Part shown: piece after piece, positions 34,401 to 46,400 of the stretch
Layout of the letters: each line of letters begins with the position of its first letter
Numbering within the stretch: position 1 is the first letter of the stretch
Assembly: GCF_030035675.1 (NCBI RefSeq)
Contig: NC_084483.1
Span: 149,896,925-149,960,924, forward strand
DNA length: 64,000 nt
Direction: 5' to 3'
DNA from: Rhineura floridana
Taxonomy: Eukaryota; Chordata; Lepidosauria; Squamata; Rhineuridae
The notes under the pieces: generated by a model
Told to the model about the DNA's origin: nothing
What the model saw: only the letters and a program-made list of their open reading frames with translations
The model's database searches: none
Made by a program: the position numbers and the translations under genes

Positions 34401-37400
34401 CAGGTCCCTCTACTAACAGAATTCTTTTATCCAGTGGAGGCTTCCATGAACAGAAAAGGGGTGATTTTCACGGATTCCCTCTTCTTTCTACTGCCCCCTC
34501 AGCTACAGATGGTTGCAGGACCTTTTGGAATAGAATGGAAGGTGGCATGGGGTGCTGCAGACAGAAGAGGGAAAAGTAAAAAAATCATCTCCCTTATTTC
34601 TGCTCATGGAAGCCACCACATACTCAAAGAACTTTCAGTTGCAGGAGGGACACAACTGGATGCTTTACTAAAGTTAAGCACGCTTAGGGCTACTGAAATC
34701 GGTGGGCTGCAGCACAAGCACATATAACTGTGTTGGATTGTAGCCATAATCTACTACAATGTAATAAAAGAATATCTTATATTATTTTTTGAACCTATTA
34801 CATGTTTCTCCTCACTTCTAAATGAAGACACCACATGCAAAAATGGAACAGACTATAAAAAGAAACACAGAAGAGATTTTCATCTCAACCTTTTTTAATT
34901 TGGGGTACTTCACTCTGTTTCAAGAATACTAAACATCATTTGAAACAAACTAAAAAACTTAACTCTGCAGTAATAAGCTGTCTCCTTAAGATCTGTTATA
35001 ATGCACCTCTTGCCATAGTGCAATTGAACAGTCAAATATCATTAGACATAAGACATATATTCTATTCCAAAACTGTAATGCCACATGAATAATACGGAAA
35101 AAATGTTAAAATACTCAGAACTGCTGTAAAATGGCAGAATTCGACATCAAGGGACAAAAAGCATCCTGTGGCAATGGTATATATCATTACAGGTTGGGGG
35201 AAATGAACAATAGCTATATTGAAAGCAGAAGCTCCAATATCTGGAAAGAGGTAAAGTGGTAAGACTGAAAAATAAACACAGATACTCAGCATTCTTGTGC
35301 CTTTAGATTATGTGTTCAAAGAAAATGTTTTATCGAAGAAGTTAAAAAAACCTCACCTTTTGCTTCTGAGAAGCCCGATTTCTTTCATCAGATATTCTTT
35401 CCTTAACACATTTTGGGTAAGGTGTAGCAGTAGGGATTTGCACAAGCACAGATTCATCTCTCTTTATATCAGGAGTCCCTCTACCCGTGGAAACTGTCTC
35501 AATAACTCGGAGATTGGGTCGTGTAGGATTTGGCGGCACTGTCAGTGTGACAAGCCCATGTACATCTGAAAGTGTGGGGTCAGCTTGCTGGGGAGGAGCA
35601 TACATGGGCCAGCCAGAAGCTGCATATGCCATATAGTGTCCATATGCATCATAGCCAGGAGGGGGCATTGTGGGAGATGGATAGTTCTGTGGCAGCTGAG
35701 TTGCAGTGAATGGTGAAAAGCGAGAAACTCTGTACTGGGAAACTGAGGTGGAAGTAGGAGACAAATTAGGAAGAGGTGGAGCTGATGGCATTAAAGATAG
35801 TGAAGGAGCAGATTGCTCTGGTGTGACAGCAGAACTGTCTTGTCCTACAATTTTGCTTTTAGTGTGCTCAGAATTTGAAACAGAAGACATCTCTTTAGAT
35901 GGTGGGAAAGAACCAGAGGGTGAGAGAGAGCGATTCTGCCTTGATTCTGGAGAATGAGTGTCACTTCGACTGTGATGCCTTTCTCTAGATTCCAGTTTAT
36001 GAGAAGCCACCAAATGACGATCAGGAGAACGAGATGGTTTTTTCCCATGGAGTCGTTCCTGAGTGCGGGCAGCAAGCTTACCAATTTCAGCCACTCCAAT
36101 GTCAAGACCAATAGTTTTGAGCAAGTCATGAATTTTCTCATACTCTGGTCTGGACTCTTCTGAAGTGTCTGGTTTTACAGATGGACTAGCAGGAGGTAGA
36201 GAACTTTCTTTCACAATTTCAGGTTGTTTACTACCACTCAGTGTTGGCTTTTGAGAAGAGGGGGAATTAACAGTAGAGTTATCCTCATCATCACCATAAA
36301 GAAACTTTTCTTCATCCTCAATGTCAGGGAAACTGCGCCTTCGCTTTTCTTGAGCACTGGTTGAATCTGCCATCATACCCAGAATGCGTGAAAAGCCACT
36401 CCCATCCTGGCTGGCTCTTTCATGGGGAAGCAAGAAGTCATTATGTCGGTCTTCAGGCTCTGATGTGGACTCATAATAGTCTTTCTGTTTTAAAAAACTC
36501 CCAAAATTCTGCTCAAAAGGGGAAGTGTTTTGTTGTTGGCCTGAATGTAGTTTCCAATCATGCACATTGCCTTGAGACTCCTTACTTGCAGATTCTGCAA
36601 TTGCATTTTTATTGAACTGTTTGAGGAAATTCTCTACCTCAGATGAAAAAGGAGCAATGTTGGTACGCTTCTGTAAAGGAGGATGATCTGAAAGAGGAGG
36701 CTCTTTAACAGAGGCAGAACTGCTAGAAAAGACTTCAGGCTAAAAGAAAAAAAGAAATTAAGAATTGTAATTTGTCAGTACATTCCATGTTAATCAATAA
36801 TCCAATCAATAAGAAAGATAAAACTTTAATATACAGGGATCATATCCAGTAATTTAGAGTATTGACAGAAAACTGTAAGAAGTGAAAAATAGGTCTGAAG
36901 GAGACACAACAGTTCCAAAATATCATGCTGCCATTTTGGCATAATGTGGACATTTTAGGATTAGGGCTGAATTAAGTTTTCACTATCAATAAATATTACC
37001 CCCATCTGACAATCTTTTACCGGGTATTACAGAAGGGAATAAATATAAAGAAGAGGAAGAGCATGCATCCATACTTAAGCAACCACAGCTGATACTTTTA
37101 TCTTGCTGCACTGTGCTAGTGACCAATACAACTGCTGGTACAGCAAGGCAGGGGTATCAGGCCGATTTCCTGTCCCTACCCCACCTCTACCCAAAGTAAG
37201 GGCTTTGTTTGCCTTCAGTGACATTGCCATGTAGCTAAATCTGATTAGCTGTGCAGATAGGACCATCATGCTCACTCTGCGATGCTCAATTGGTTGGGAT
37301 CATGTAGCAAGGATGAATAATGATATTAGGCTCCTGAGTTTCAACAAGATAAATATTTTGAGCTAGATGATCTAACCTACTGCATAAGATGCCAGCTCTT

Positions 37401-40400
37401 GCTTTCTATCCCCCATACAGTTGTGAATATTGTTACTCCTTTTTCACTTACATTCTGCCAAGTACAACTATGTTAAAACAACCTTTTCTTGTAAAAGTCC
37501 AGAGATAAAGCTCCAATAAGGACATTTACTTGATCATACTATACAAAGCTAACATCTACTGCTATTATTTTTCCACAGTAAAATAACAATAATCATGTTC
37601 AGATTACCACCCACAAAGACTTTTATAAAGCAGGACTGAAAAATAATTTTGTGCTTCCATCCTGAGAGGAATCTGTAAGTGCTGTGTATCATCACTGCTG
37701 CTTGCAGTGAAAGTGTATCTGATCTACTTCAAAAAAGAAAAAAGAATCTGATAATTTGAATGTTAAAACAAGTAAAATGTCCTCATTATGAACAAAACAA
37801 GATCCCAGATCCTGGTTATGATTCGTATTAAATCAATTACACAACTGTGAGGGCAGTCTAGATATTTTGAGGGTATCTGCTCCAGAGGTTAACAGAGATT
37901 AAATAAGATTTAATAAAAAGCAGCAAAGTGTTAACTAATATTTTAACAAAGAGAGAGAATAATACAGGCCACACCTGCAGAGAAGGATCATCCACACGTT
38001 TCTTCAAGATAGACTTTTTGGGCATTGCTGGTGCTTCATCCGGTCTATAAAGGTATCGAGGTTCAGAAGACTGCAGTGGGTTAGTCATGCCAGGGATCAT
38101 ATAGCCATGGCCAGGCAGTTCTCGATTCAAGTTTCTGCTCAGCTCCTCTTCTCTTTTTCTCCTAGCACTGTCAAGCTCACGGAAATCCAGGTATGGTGGA
38201 CTTGGGCTCCTACTAGGACTTCGTTTACGGTAGTTTCGTGTTCCTGGCAAGAAACCCTGAGGCTCTATGCTCATATCAATCAGTCTGTCATCTCTGTCAT
38301 ATCGAGGACGTTTTGGATCTCGCCCTCTATCCTCTGATGAATATGAGGACTTCCTAAGTAGTATACCATCCCTATCAGTTTCCTTTGGGAGATCCTGTAG
38401 ATAGTCATAGTTCACGCTATAGTCTGATTGGTGGAGGAAAACATCCCTACTGTGATAGTCCTCATCATGTCTCATACTGAAAGGACTAGAAGTATGTTCC
38501 TCACAAGAGGGATATCGCTCAAGGCTTCGAGGACGTGAAAGGCCCCTGCTAAATATTGGACCATCAGCCAAATCATCCCTGATAAAAGAGGCACATAAGT
38601 TACAAAAAAGTTGGCAACTTGGAATAGCACCCCCTGAACTCAGATTGGCATAAAGTACCCGGCTTATGACCAGCCAATACTTCTTGCTTTGAACCCAGGA
38701 TGGTTCTGGAGATGCTGTATATTCAGGAACCCCTTCTCCCCCACACGCAAACAATAGTTATTTATAAGCATGAGACATACAACACGAACAGAGGGAGAGA
38801 ACCAAGACCTTAGAGCAACTTGTTCCATAGGTACAAGCTGCTCATGGAATTCTGGATCCAACCCAGTACCTTTATATTAGGCCTGTAAGAACTAGCCTTG
38901 CTGCCAGGAACAACAAGGAATTGCATGTGAGTGAGTAAGCTGGCAGAAGAGGGACAGAGTGTTCTGTTTCTTCTCTGAGCCCAAAGGACAAACCCAGGGG
39001 CTGCCAGAGGAGGAAACCTTCCTTTTCTGGGCTCAGCATAGAAATGCAGCTCTCTATCCCTCCTTTGGTAAACCCCAGTAGGCTAGTAACATTTGTGAGC
39101 TTATTTATAAGCTGTCTTGCACAGAAGATATACGCCTTAATTCTTTTTATTATTGTTTGAACTACATACATTTTTTGTTTTTGCTTTTCTTTTGTCTGAC
39201 TGACTCTCCAAAGAAGCACTAACTTTATGAAGAAAAGTGGGAAAGTGAGCAATATAGTATTTTAGCTCATCAGTATTTTTACAGCACAACCAGTATCATT
39301 CCCGTCTCTCATTGGCAACAATATTATAGACAGTAGTTCATAGACAACAGCAACAGTTTCTCATCCGTCACCTCTTAAACTGTTTCCTTCATATACTGTT
39401 TTCCCCATGTCACTTTAGCAAAGAATAATCTCAGAAAGGCTACTGAAAATAACTTCCATGCATGCAATAAAGATGAAGAGTACATAAACATATATTTATT
39501 ACATTCACCTTGCTAGTATTTTCAAAATCAAATTTATCAGAGATCTCAATATATCTAGCATTTGGAAGGCAATATGAAGCAAAGTATCACAGTCATTAAC
39601 AGTTCTAAGATTTTTCCAAGAAAATTTGTGAAGCGAAAATATGTATGCATGTAATTTGTGAATAAATTTATTTTTGTAAGCCGCCCTGAGTGCCCTATTA
39701 TAGAGTAGAAGGGCGGGATAGAAATATTTTAAATAATTTAAAATAAAATAAATGAAATGTTATTTTACTGATTTCTTGTGGTCTGATATTACAAGCAGCT
39801 CATCATAGAAGCTGCTCAACCGATCAGGCAGTACAGTCCCATCCCAAAACATGGAACCAAAAGGTACAGACCAGGAGAATAAGGTGGATAATTAGCAAAT
39901 GGTTTAATTGAATAACTCAGTTCATTTTATAAAACGCAGGACTTCAGTTTAGCTATAGCACCTTAAACCATTATAGACCCATCTACATCTAAAACAAGTT
40001 CACAGGATCAGGGTATTAGTTGGAAGAGAGCTGCAATTAAAATCTTTTTTATCATCATGATTGAGTTGTTACTCTGAACTAACTTCAAACAGTAGACAGT
40101 ATGAATATCCTATATATGAATAATGAATTCAGTACTTCAAATATGGAAACTTTAGTCAAAACAGCAGCACTGATGCATGAGAAGCTCAGGAAAACCCCAC
40201 AGTTTGCAGAAATACACAAACATCTTTTAAAAAAACCCTAACCTAGATGACAATTGAGCATGTCAGAAAGCACTGTATACTGACAGACTGTTTGGGGGAA
40301 GGGGGAGGAGAGAAGGAAAATCCTGAAAGGTACGGCTGGCAGGCACTCAGTGGCACTTAACACTGCAACATTTTATTATAGATCATACATGTATCTTCCT

Positions 40401-43400
40401 TGTTCTTAAGCTGATATTGTTGCTGCTTTTTATGTCTCAGACACCCTCTCATTTCACACTTTCAAATAACATAAATATCAGAAAAATAAACAAAATGAAA
40501 GCAGTTTCACCCCAGAAGTGGTAACTGCCCCAAAGAATGAAGTATGTACTAATTTAATTTACTGAAAGCATTCTTCATTCTTTTTGCAACTTGGATTCTT
40601 TTTTCAGAAAGCAAACTGTTTCAGTTCTGTATCTGTTCTCACTGCTTACATCTTAGATCAAAGTCCATTGAAAATAAAATGAGCCAAAAAAAAATCAATG
40701 TGGTACAGTAGACTGAAAAAGTAAAAACTAATTCTGTCAACTGAGGAAAAAGGATTCAAAACTTGCTTTGTACTTTATTGCCCATCTCTCACCGGCTCCA
40801 ATTCACAAAACACTGAAATTATCTGCGCACTGCACACTCTGTAGATATAACTGTAGATATATTTTCAATACCTCCTTTTAAATTCTACCATTGATGCTAG
40901 CACAAGAAACACTGTTTCAATCTATTGTTTTCCACTCTGTGAGCCCTGCTGCGTACATTGTGTATGGGTGGGATTGTTAGTTTGTCCTGGAAGTTTAGCA
41001 TGATCCAGAGCATAGTATTCATACCAAGTTGGCCCTGCTACCTGAGCTGTTTAGCATGATCCAGAGGATAGTATTCATACAAAGTCAGCCCTGCTACCTG
41101 AGCTGTTTGGTGTAAAGAGTGGACAGTCTGCATAGGATGAACCTACTTGTGGACAAACATGCACCAATGGCCACAATTCACACTAAATATCATACATATG
41201 GGTGAGGTACATGAGCTCATAGCCCACCCTGTGTAGGACTGCACATGAACAAACACACAGCAACTCCCTTATTGTGACAATTTCACTAAATTGTAAATGG
41301 TTCACTCTCCCTCCAAAGCTTAGCTACATCTCCTGGAATGAAGTAACTTATTTCCCGACATTGCAAGTCAGTGGTGTTGTCAGCTTTTCTGAACGATTAA
41401 ACATTATATAGAGTGAAGTGTCTCCAAATTATTTCTTCCCTATACTAGAGATCCAAGTAAAAGAATTAGTTATTTTCCACTCTCAATAATGCAATGCCAA
41501 GTTGCTCAAAAGAGGCAGATGTGACAGGAACAAAAACCTAATCACATTTCATGACAGACACTCCCCTATTAATGATGAGACTAAAATACGCAGAAAAACG
41601 TTACCAACACTGCTTCTGAACACACCATATAGCAGAGGAGACCATCATGTCTAGCATTTAGAACTATACTGGAAACTCTGCCAATGCAAATTCAAATGTA
41701 CCCCTTTAATCAAATGGGATATTTAGAAAGGAAAAAGAAACTGAGATTTCCAAGAGAACATGGACTGCAAAAAAAGGAATCTTTGGGACTAAATGCAAGC
41801 TACAAGTTGCTACCTATTCACTTAATTTTAAGCCTGGTCTGTACTTTGTAATCTTAAACTTTGCTGTTGAGATGCTATAGCATAAATTTTCTGCAATCCA
41901 ATACAGTTACCTGAAAGTAAGCCCACTGAAGTCAATGGGATTTACTTTTGAGAAAACATGAATAAATAGGCTTGCACTCTAAGCTTACCAAAGTTGATTA
42001 CAAAATAAAAGTTTGCACAAAAAGAATAATTGCAATTACAGTGTCACAGAAATGACATAAATATGGCACTCTAACTCAAGTAAGATCAGCAGTGGTACAT
42101 AGAACAAATGTTTTAATTTGGGAATCTTGCTAGGTTAAACTGTGGTTAAAAATTCTATTGGAATATCTTTTGACACTGTTAGCAATTCAGCTATAAAAGG
42201 ACAGTCCATTGCTAGCAGCGACCGAGACACCTAGTTTCCCACTGAAATTAATTTTTAAAAAATCAAATGGTGTTAATCTAGTGAGAATCTTACATTGTCT
42301 TGGCCTGGTCAACTAGCTGATTAATGTTCTATGTATTTTTATTTTAAACTTTCTCCTTTTTTAATGTACAAGCAAATACTATATTGCTATTTCTGTTGTT
42401 ATTATTATTACAATAGTAGTAGTAGTAGTAGTAGTAGTAGTAATCTCTATTCATATTATCCCTGTACCTGTATGCTTCCAGTTCTTCAAAATCTAATCTC
42501 ACCATAGAATTTTAGTTTAAAAGCTATTCCTGGTACTTGGCATTTATTTTGAAACATCAATGTGAACCTAAAGGGGAAGAGAGCTAAACACTTCTATCCT
42601 AGATGTAGGATTCTTAATATATCCCATCTATTTCCATATCATCTCACAATAACCTTGTGGTCATTTATATCACCCATGACACAAAACCCAAGTATAATTC
42701 TGAAAGACAGATCTTCATAGAGACATACCTGTCCACATCACTTAGACTATAAACTGGTGATCCTAGTCTATCGGATAATCTCTTTCTCTCAGGTGTATCA
42801 ATGCCATAACGGTCATTGCCAACTGTGATACGTAAGTTCTGTTCCACTGAAGATTCAGAGTGTCGACTTGGAGAGCGCCGGCCCGGGGAACGTGAGCGCC
42901 GGCCCGGGGAACGTGAGCGCCGGCCCGGGGGACGTGAGCGCCGGCCCGGGGAACGTGAGCGCCGGCCCGGGGAACGTGAGCGCCGGCCCGGGGAACGTGA
43001 GCGCCGGCCCGGGGAACGTGAGCGCCGGCCCGGGGAACGTGAGCGCCGGCCCGGGGAACGTGAGCGCCGGCCCGGGGAACATGAGCGCCGGCCCGGGGAA
43101 TATCTCTGTAATTGGAGAAAAATGCAATTCCATCATACTAGCTATTGTTTTTATCAGGGAAAAAAAGCCATCAGAATCCTTCCATGGTAGCAAAATAAAT
43201 TACAATTGGGATAGATGACGTTATTGCTGTAAGCGGCTCTGACTTCAATGTTGTTGCTGAAAAAGCAGCAAACAAGTATTAAATCACATTAAATTTAAGA
43301 AACAAGCCAAAGCACTGTGAAACTTAACAATTTTAATAGCATCAATGCCAATTTAAACCACACAATGCGCATCTAACTTGCAATCATTTACAATGAAGAC

Positions 43401-46400
43401 ATCTGAGAATAAATATGTACATAGGCAAAGTAACTATTGCTCTATTTAGATAAACTGAACATCTCCCGATGTAAAATTGTAGTCAGTAACTTAGGGAAGG
43501 AAGTTTCCCATAATGACATTTTTTCTAGTTCTTTTATTTTTCCACAAAATATTCTCAACAACAACATCTTTATTTGCGGTCAAAGACCAGAACAGAACAT
43601 AAAATACAAGAAGAAAATAGTAAAAATAGTAAAATAAATATTAAAAGACAAATAAGTAAAAAAGACTAAACAGTCTATAGCTGTCAGATAGGACATCAGG
43701 GCACAAAGTTAGCGCGTTTGAGTTGAGCTACATGGATAAATTTGGCCACCGATAGAGTGAGATACCTATTTGAGCCATTCAGTAGTTGTTCCAACAGCCA
43801 TTCAAGGGGACTGTTAGGAAACCGTTTAGTAAAGGGATGAAGAAATTTGGTTCTCTCCATAAGATATATTGGGCATGCAAATAAAACGTGGGACAATGTT
43901 TCTATCTCCCCCAGTTTACAAGGGCAAATCCGTTGGGCTTGCGGGATGCCTCGGTATCTTCCATCCAGGACTGCTGAGTTGAGACAGTTAAATCTTGCCT
44001 TAGTAAAGGCATATCGAAATTTGGGAATAGTTAAAAATTCCAGGTAACGAGCATGAGAATTTGTAACAAAGCTCAGATTGTGGTAAAGCGGAGAGCATAC
44101 TTTACTGGCTGCTGCATTTGCGGTTTGCCTATCTATGTCCCTGAGTCTGGTTCCAATTATATGTTTTGCCATTGCTGGTTCTATTTGGGATATGTATGCC
44201 AACGAGTACCCTAATTTTGGCAGTTTGGAATGAAATGCATTCGTCCAGCTAGATATAAATGAATCATTCCAGATTGCATTTAAAAAACCACTTACTGGGC
44301 CATAAAATAGCTTACACCAAAAGTTGAATGCGTAGGACCATGCCAGGCATTCAATCGAGGCTAGGCCGGTTTCGAGTCTGAGGGCTGCGTTTGGCACACA
44401 CCTTGGTAAGCCTAAGAGCTGTCTTACAAAAACAGATAGTACCGCCTCTACAGAAGCATTGAAATCCACAAAATATTCTCAATCTCTAGGAATATACTGT
44501 TACACAAAATTAATTAGTAACATAATGGCTTAATGTAGCTAAATTTTGGGCATTCCAAAATAGTAACACTTTTTTTAGTTACATCTTCCTCTCTCACTCA
44601 TACACACAATCTATTGATTTGCAGATGCATGTATGCAAGCATGTATGTATAGACAAGATTAATTTAAGCCCAGGAACAAATAATCCAAACAAGCTAAATT
44701 CAATCCCAATCAATTTAGGGCACTGAAAAATTCCGATTCAAAATTATCCAGAAAACTCACATAACTGCTTTGCCACAGCACGCAACTGCATGTGAATGGA
44801 AGTTCCACTAACTGATATTCTGATTACCATCTTGGGACAGAGCACTCATATCCTTGTTTTTTGAGCTCTATTGATAAGCAAGTGAGACTTTGAAATTGCT
44901 GCATTCTAAAAATATTTTGTTGTTTGCTCTTCATGATCACTGTGCCAAACTTAATTTAAATGGCAACTGCACTCCTTCAAGAGACAGTATGTGGCTTGTC
45001 AGGGTTTCAAATGAAAGCCGTTATTGAGAAGCAAGAACCAGATCCTCCAGATGTTGGATTCCAACTCTCATCAGCCTCAGCCAGAACCACCAGTGGACGG
45101 GGTGATAGAAGTTGTAGTTCAACAACATTCCCCACCCCTGGATTAAAGAATATTCACTTTTAAAATGAATAGCATCACAGGAGGGAGGAGGACATCCGAT
45201 AAAGACTGGATTCCAAGGATATGTTTATATGTGCACTGTTAATCAAATGCTTGAAGAATCCAAACCCATTTTGAATGCCGTTGGTATGTCTCGTGCCAGC
45301 TGCTTGGTTAGAAAATAAGCCTTTACCTTCCCCCCCCCTCCAATCCTCTTGGCTGCTAAAAACAAAAGCATTTACAATAGAAAAAAATAGCACTTTTCTA
45401 CTCCCAAGTACTGAAGTACTTTATGAGAATTTTTGTAGCAACCATAGTTTGACCATAATGGGAGCAAAAGGCAAAGAGTAGGGGAACGACAAAATAGCAA
45501 AGATCACAAAAAAAACACCACTACTCTATTACTGATATGATTCCACCACCTTATAACACAAATGTGTTGCACTACATGGATGCCACTGAAAGAAGTTGGG
45601 GTATTTGTGAAAATATAGTCTTGCCCACATTGGAAAAAAATTCTGCTCACACTGCATCTCATAACAGCAGGAGGGCATACTTGTAAATATGTCATTTAGT
45701 ATGGGTTTGGCTTCAAATATTCCATCCATGCATCACTTACTGTCACAAGCAGAATTAAAATTCTAAAAGCAGTTTATGGACTCTATCTAACCTCGAAAGG
45801 ACTTACACCGCTTCTCAGGTGGGCAAACTTTCACCCCTAAGTTGGGTATTGACTCCCCAGTTATCACTATTTTTTAACCTGTCGTTTTCAGAACACTGGG
45901 AAGTAGGTCACTAGTCTGCAACTTCAGGATCTATCTAAATTTTGTACATTACTTTATCTGTGGTCTGGGTCAATTCCACCTGGAGACAGATTTTAATTTT
46001 TTTTATACCACTGAATTTGGGGAGAGCTCCTGCTCACTTGGTGGGCTGATGCTCTGCTCATTCCTAGCCAGAAGATTGAAAAGAGCCAGTGCCAGGTGTT
46101 GCTCTTCATCCTCTGGGAGCTTCACTGCAGGGTTCCCACAATCCTGTTCAATTTTCTTGACCTACATACTACACCAATGCCTGTTCCAAACACTGTCTCC
46201 TTAGAACAAAGGTGGCAAACCCCTGGGCTGGGAACTGAATCAGGCCTCCCAATAATTTTTTTTCTGGCCCTTTAGGAGCCCAACAATTTTGGCAGCAGAG
46301 ATGGAAAGAAAGAAAATTGGCCCTCCCCAGTAATATGATTGATAACTTGATGAGCAACGACAAGGTGGATAGTGTCCCTGCTTAGATAATCAGCATGGAT

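Larger units (their letters stand above)
38579..42728. other. ZNF318 intron 2
   Basis: This is a 4.1-kb intron. It holds an L2-type tail at 39.66-39.76 kb, a 56-bp tandem duplication at 40.99-41.10 kb, a near-palindromic MITE-like copy at 41.89-41.98 kb and a TAG microsatellite at 42.41 kb. Open frames near 38.6-39.25 kb on the minus strand lack splice support and ZNF318 similarity, apart from the exon 3 part itself. Confidence 0.55.

Noticed and set aside
38664-39252. Minus-strand frames of 65-126 codons in ZNF318 intron 2
   Set aside because: They show no similarity to ZNF318, have no compatible splice sites with exon 3, and look like chance frames.
42816-43218. Open frames on both strands across the 21-bp minisatellite (GERERRPGE- and FPGPALT-type repeats)
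   Set aside because: The unit length is a multiple of three, so every frame without a stop in one unit stays open. Only the RRSRSPG frame joins the conserved ZNF318 sequence and valid splice sites.
43696-44469. 257-codon minus-strand frame as a host gene inside ZNF318 intron 1
   Set aside because: It lies within perfect 18-bp target duplications and ends in a Cys-His motif typical of LINE ORF2, so it is a retrotransposon fragment.
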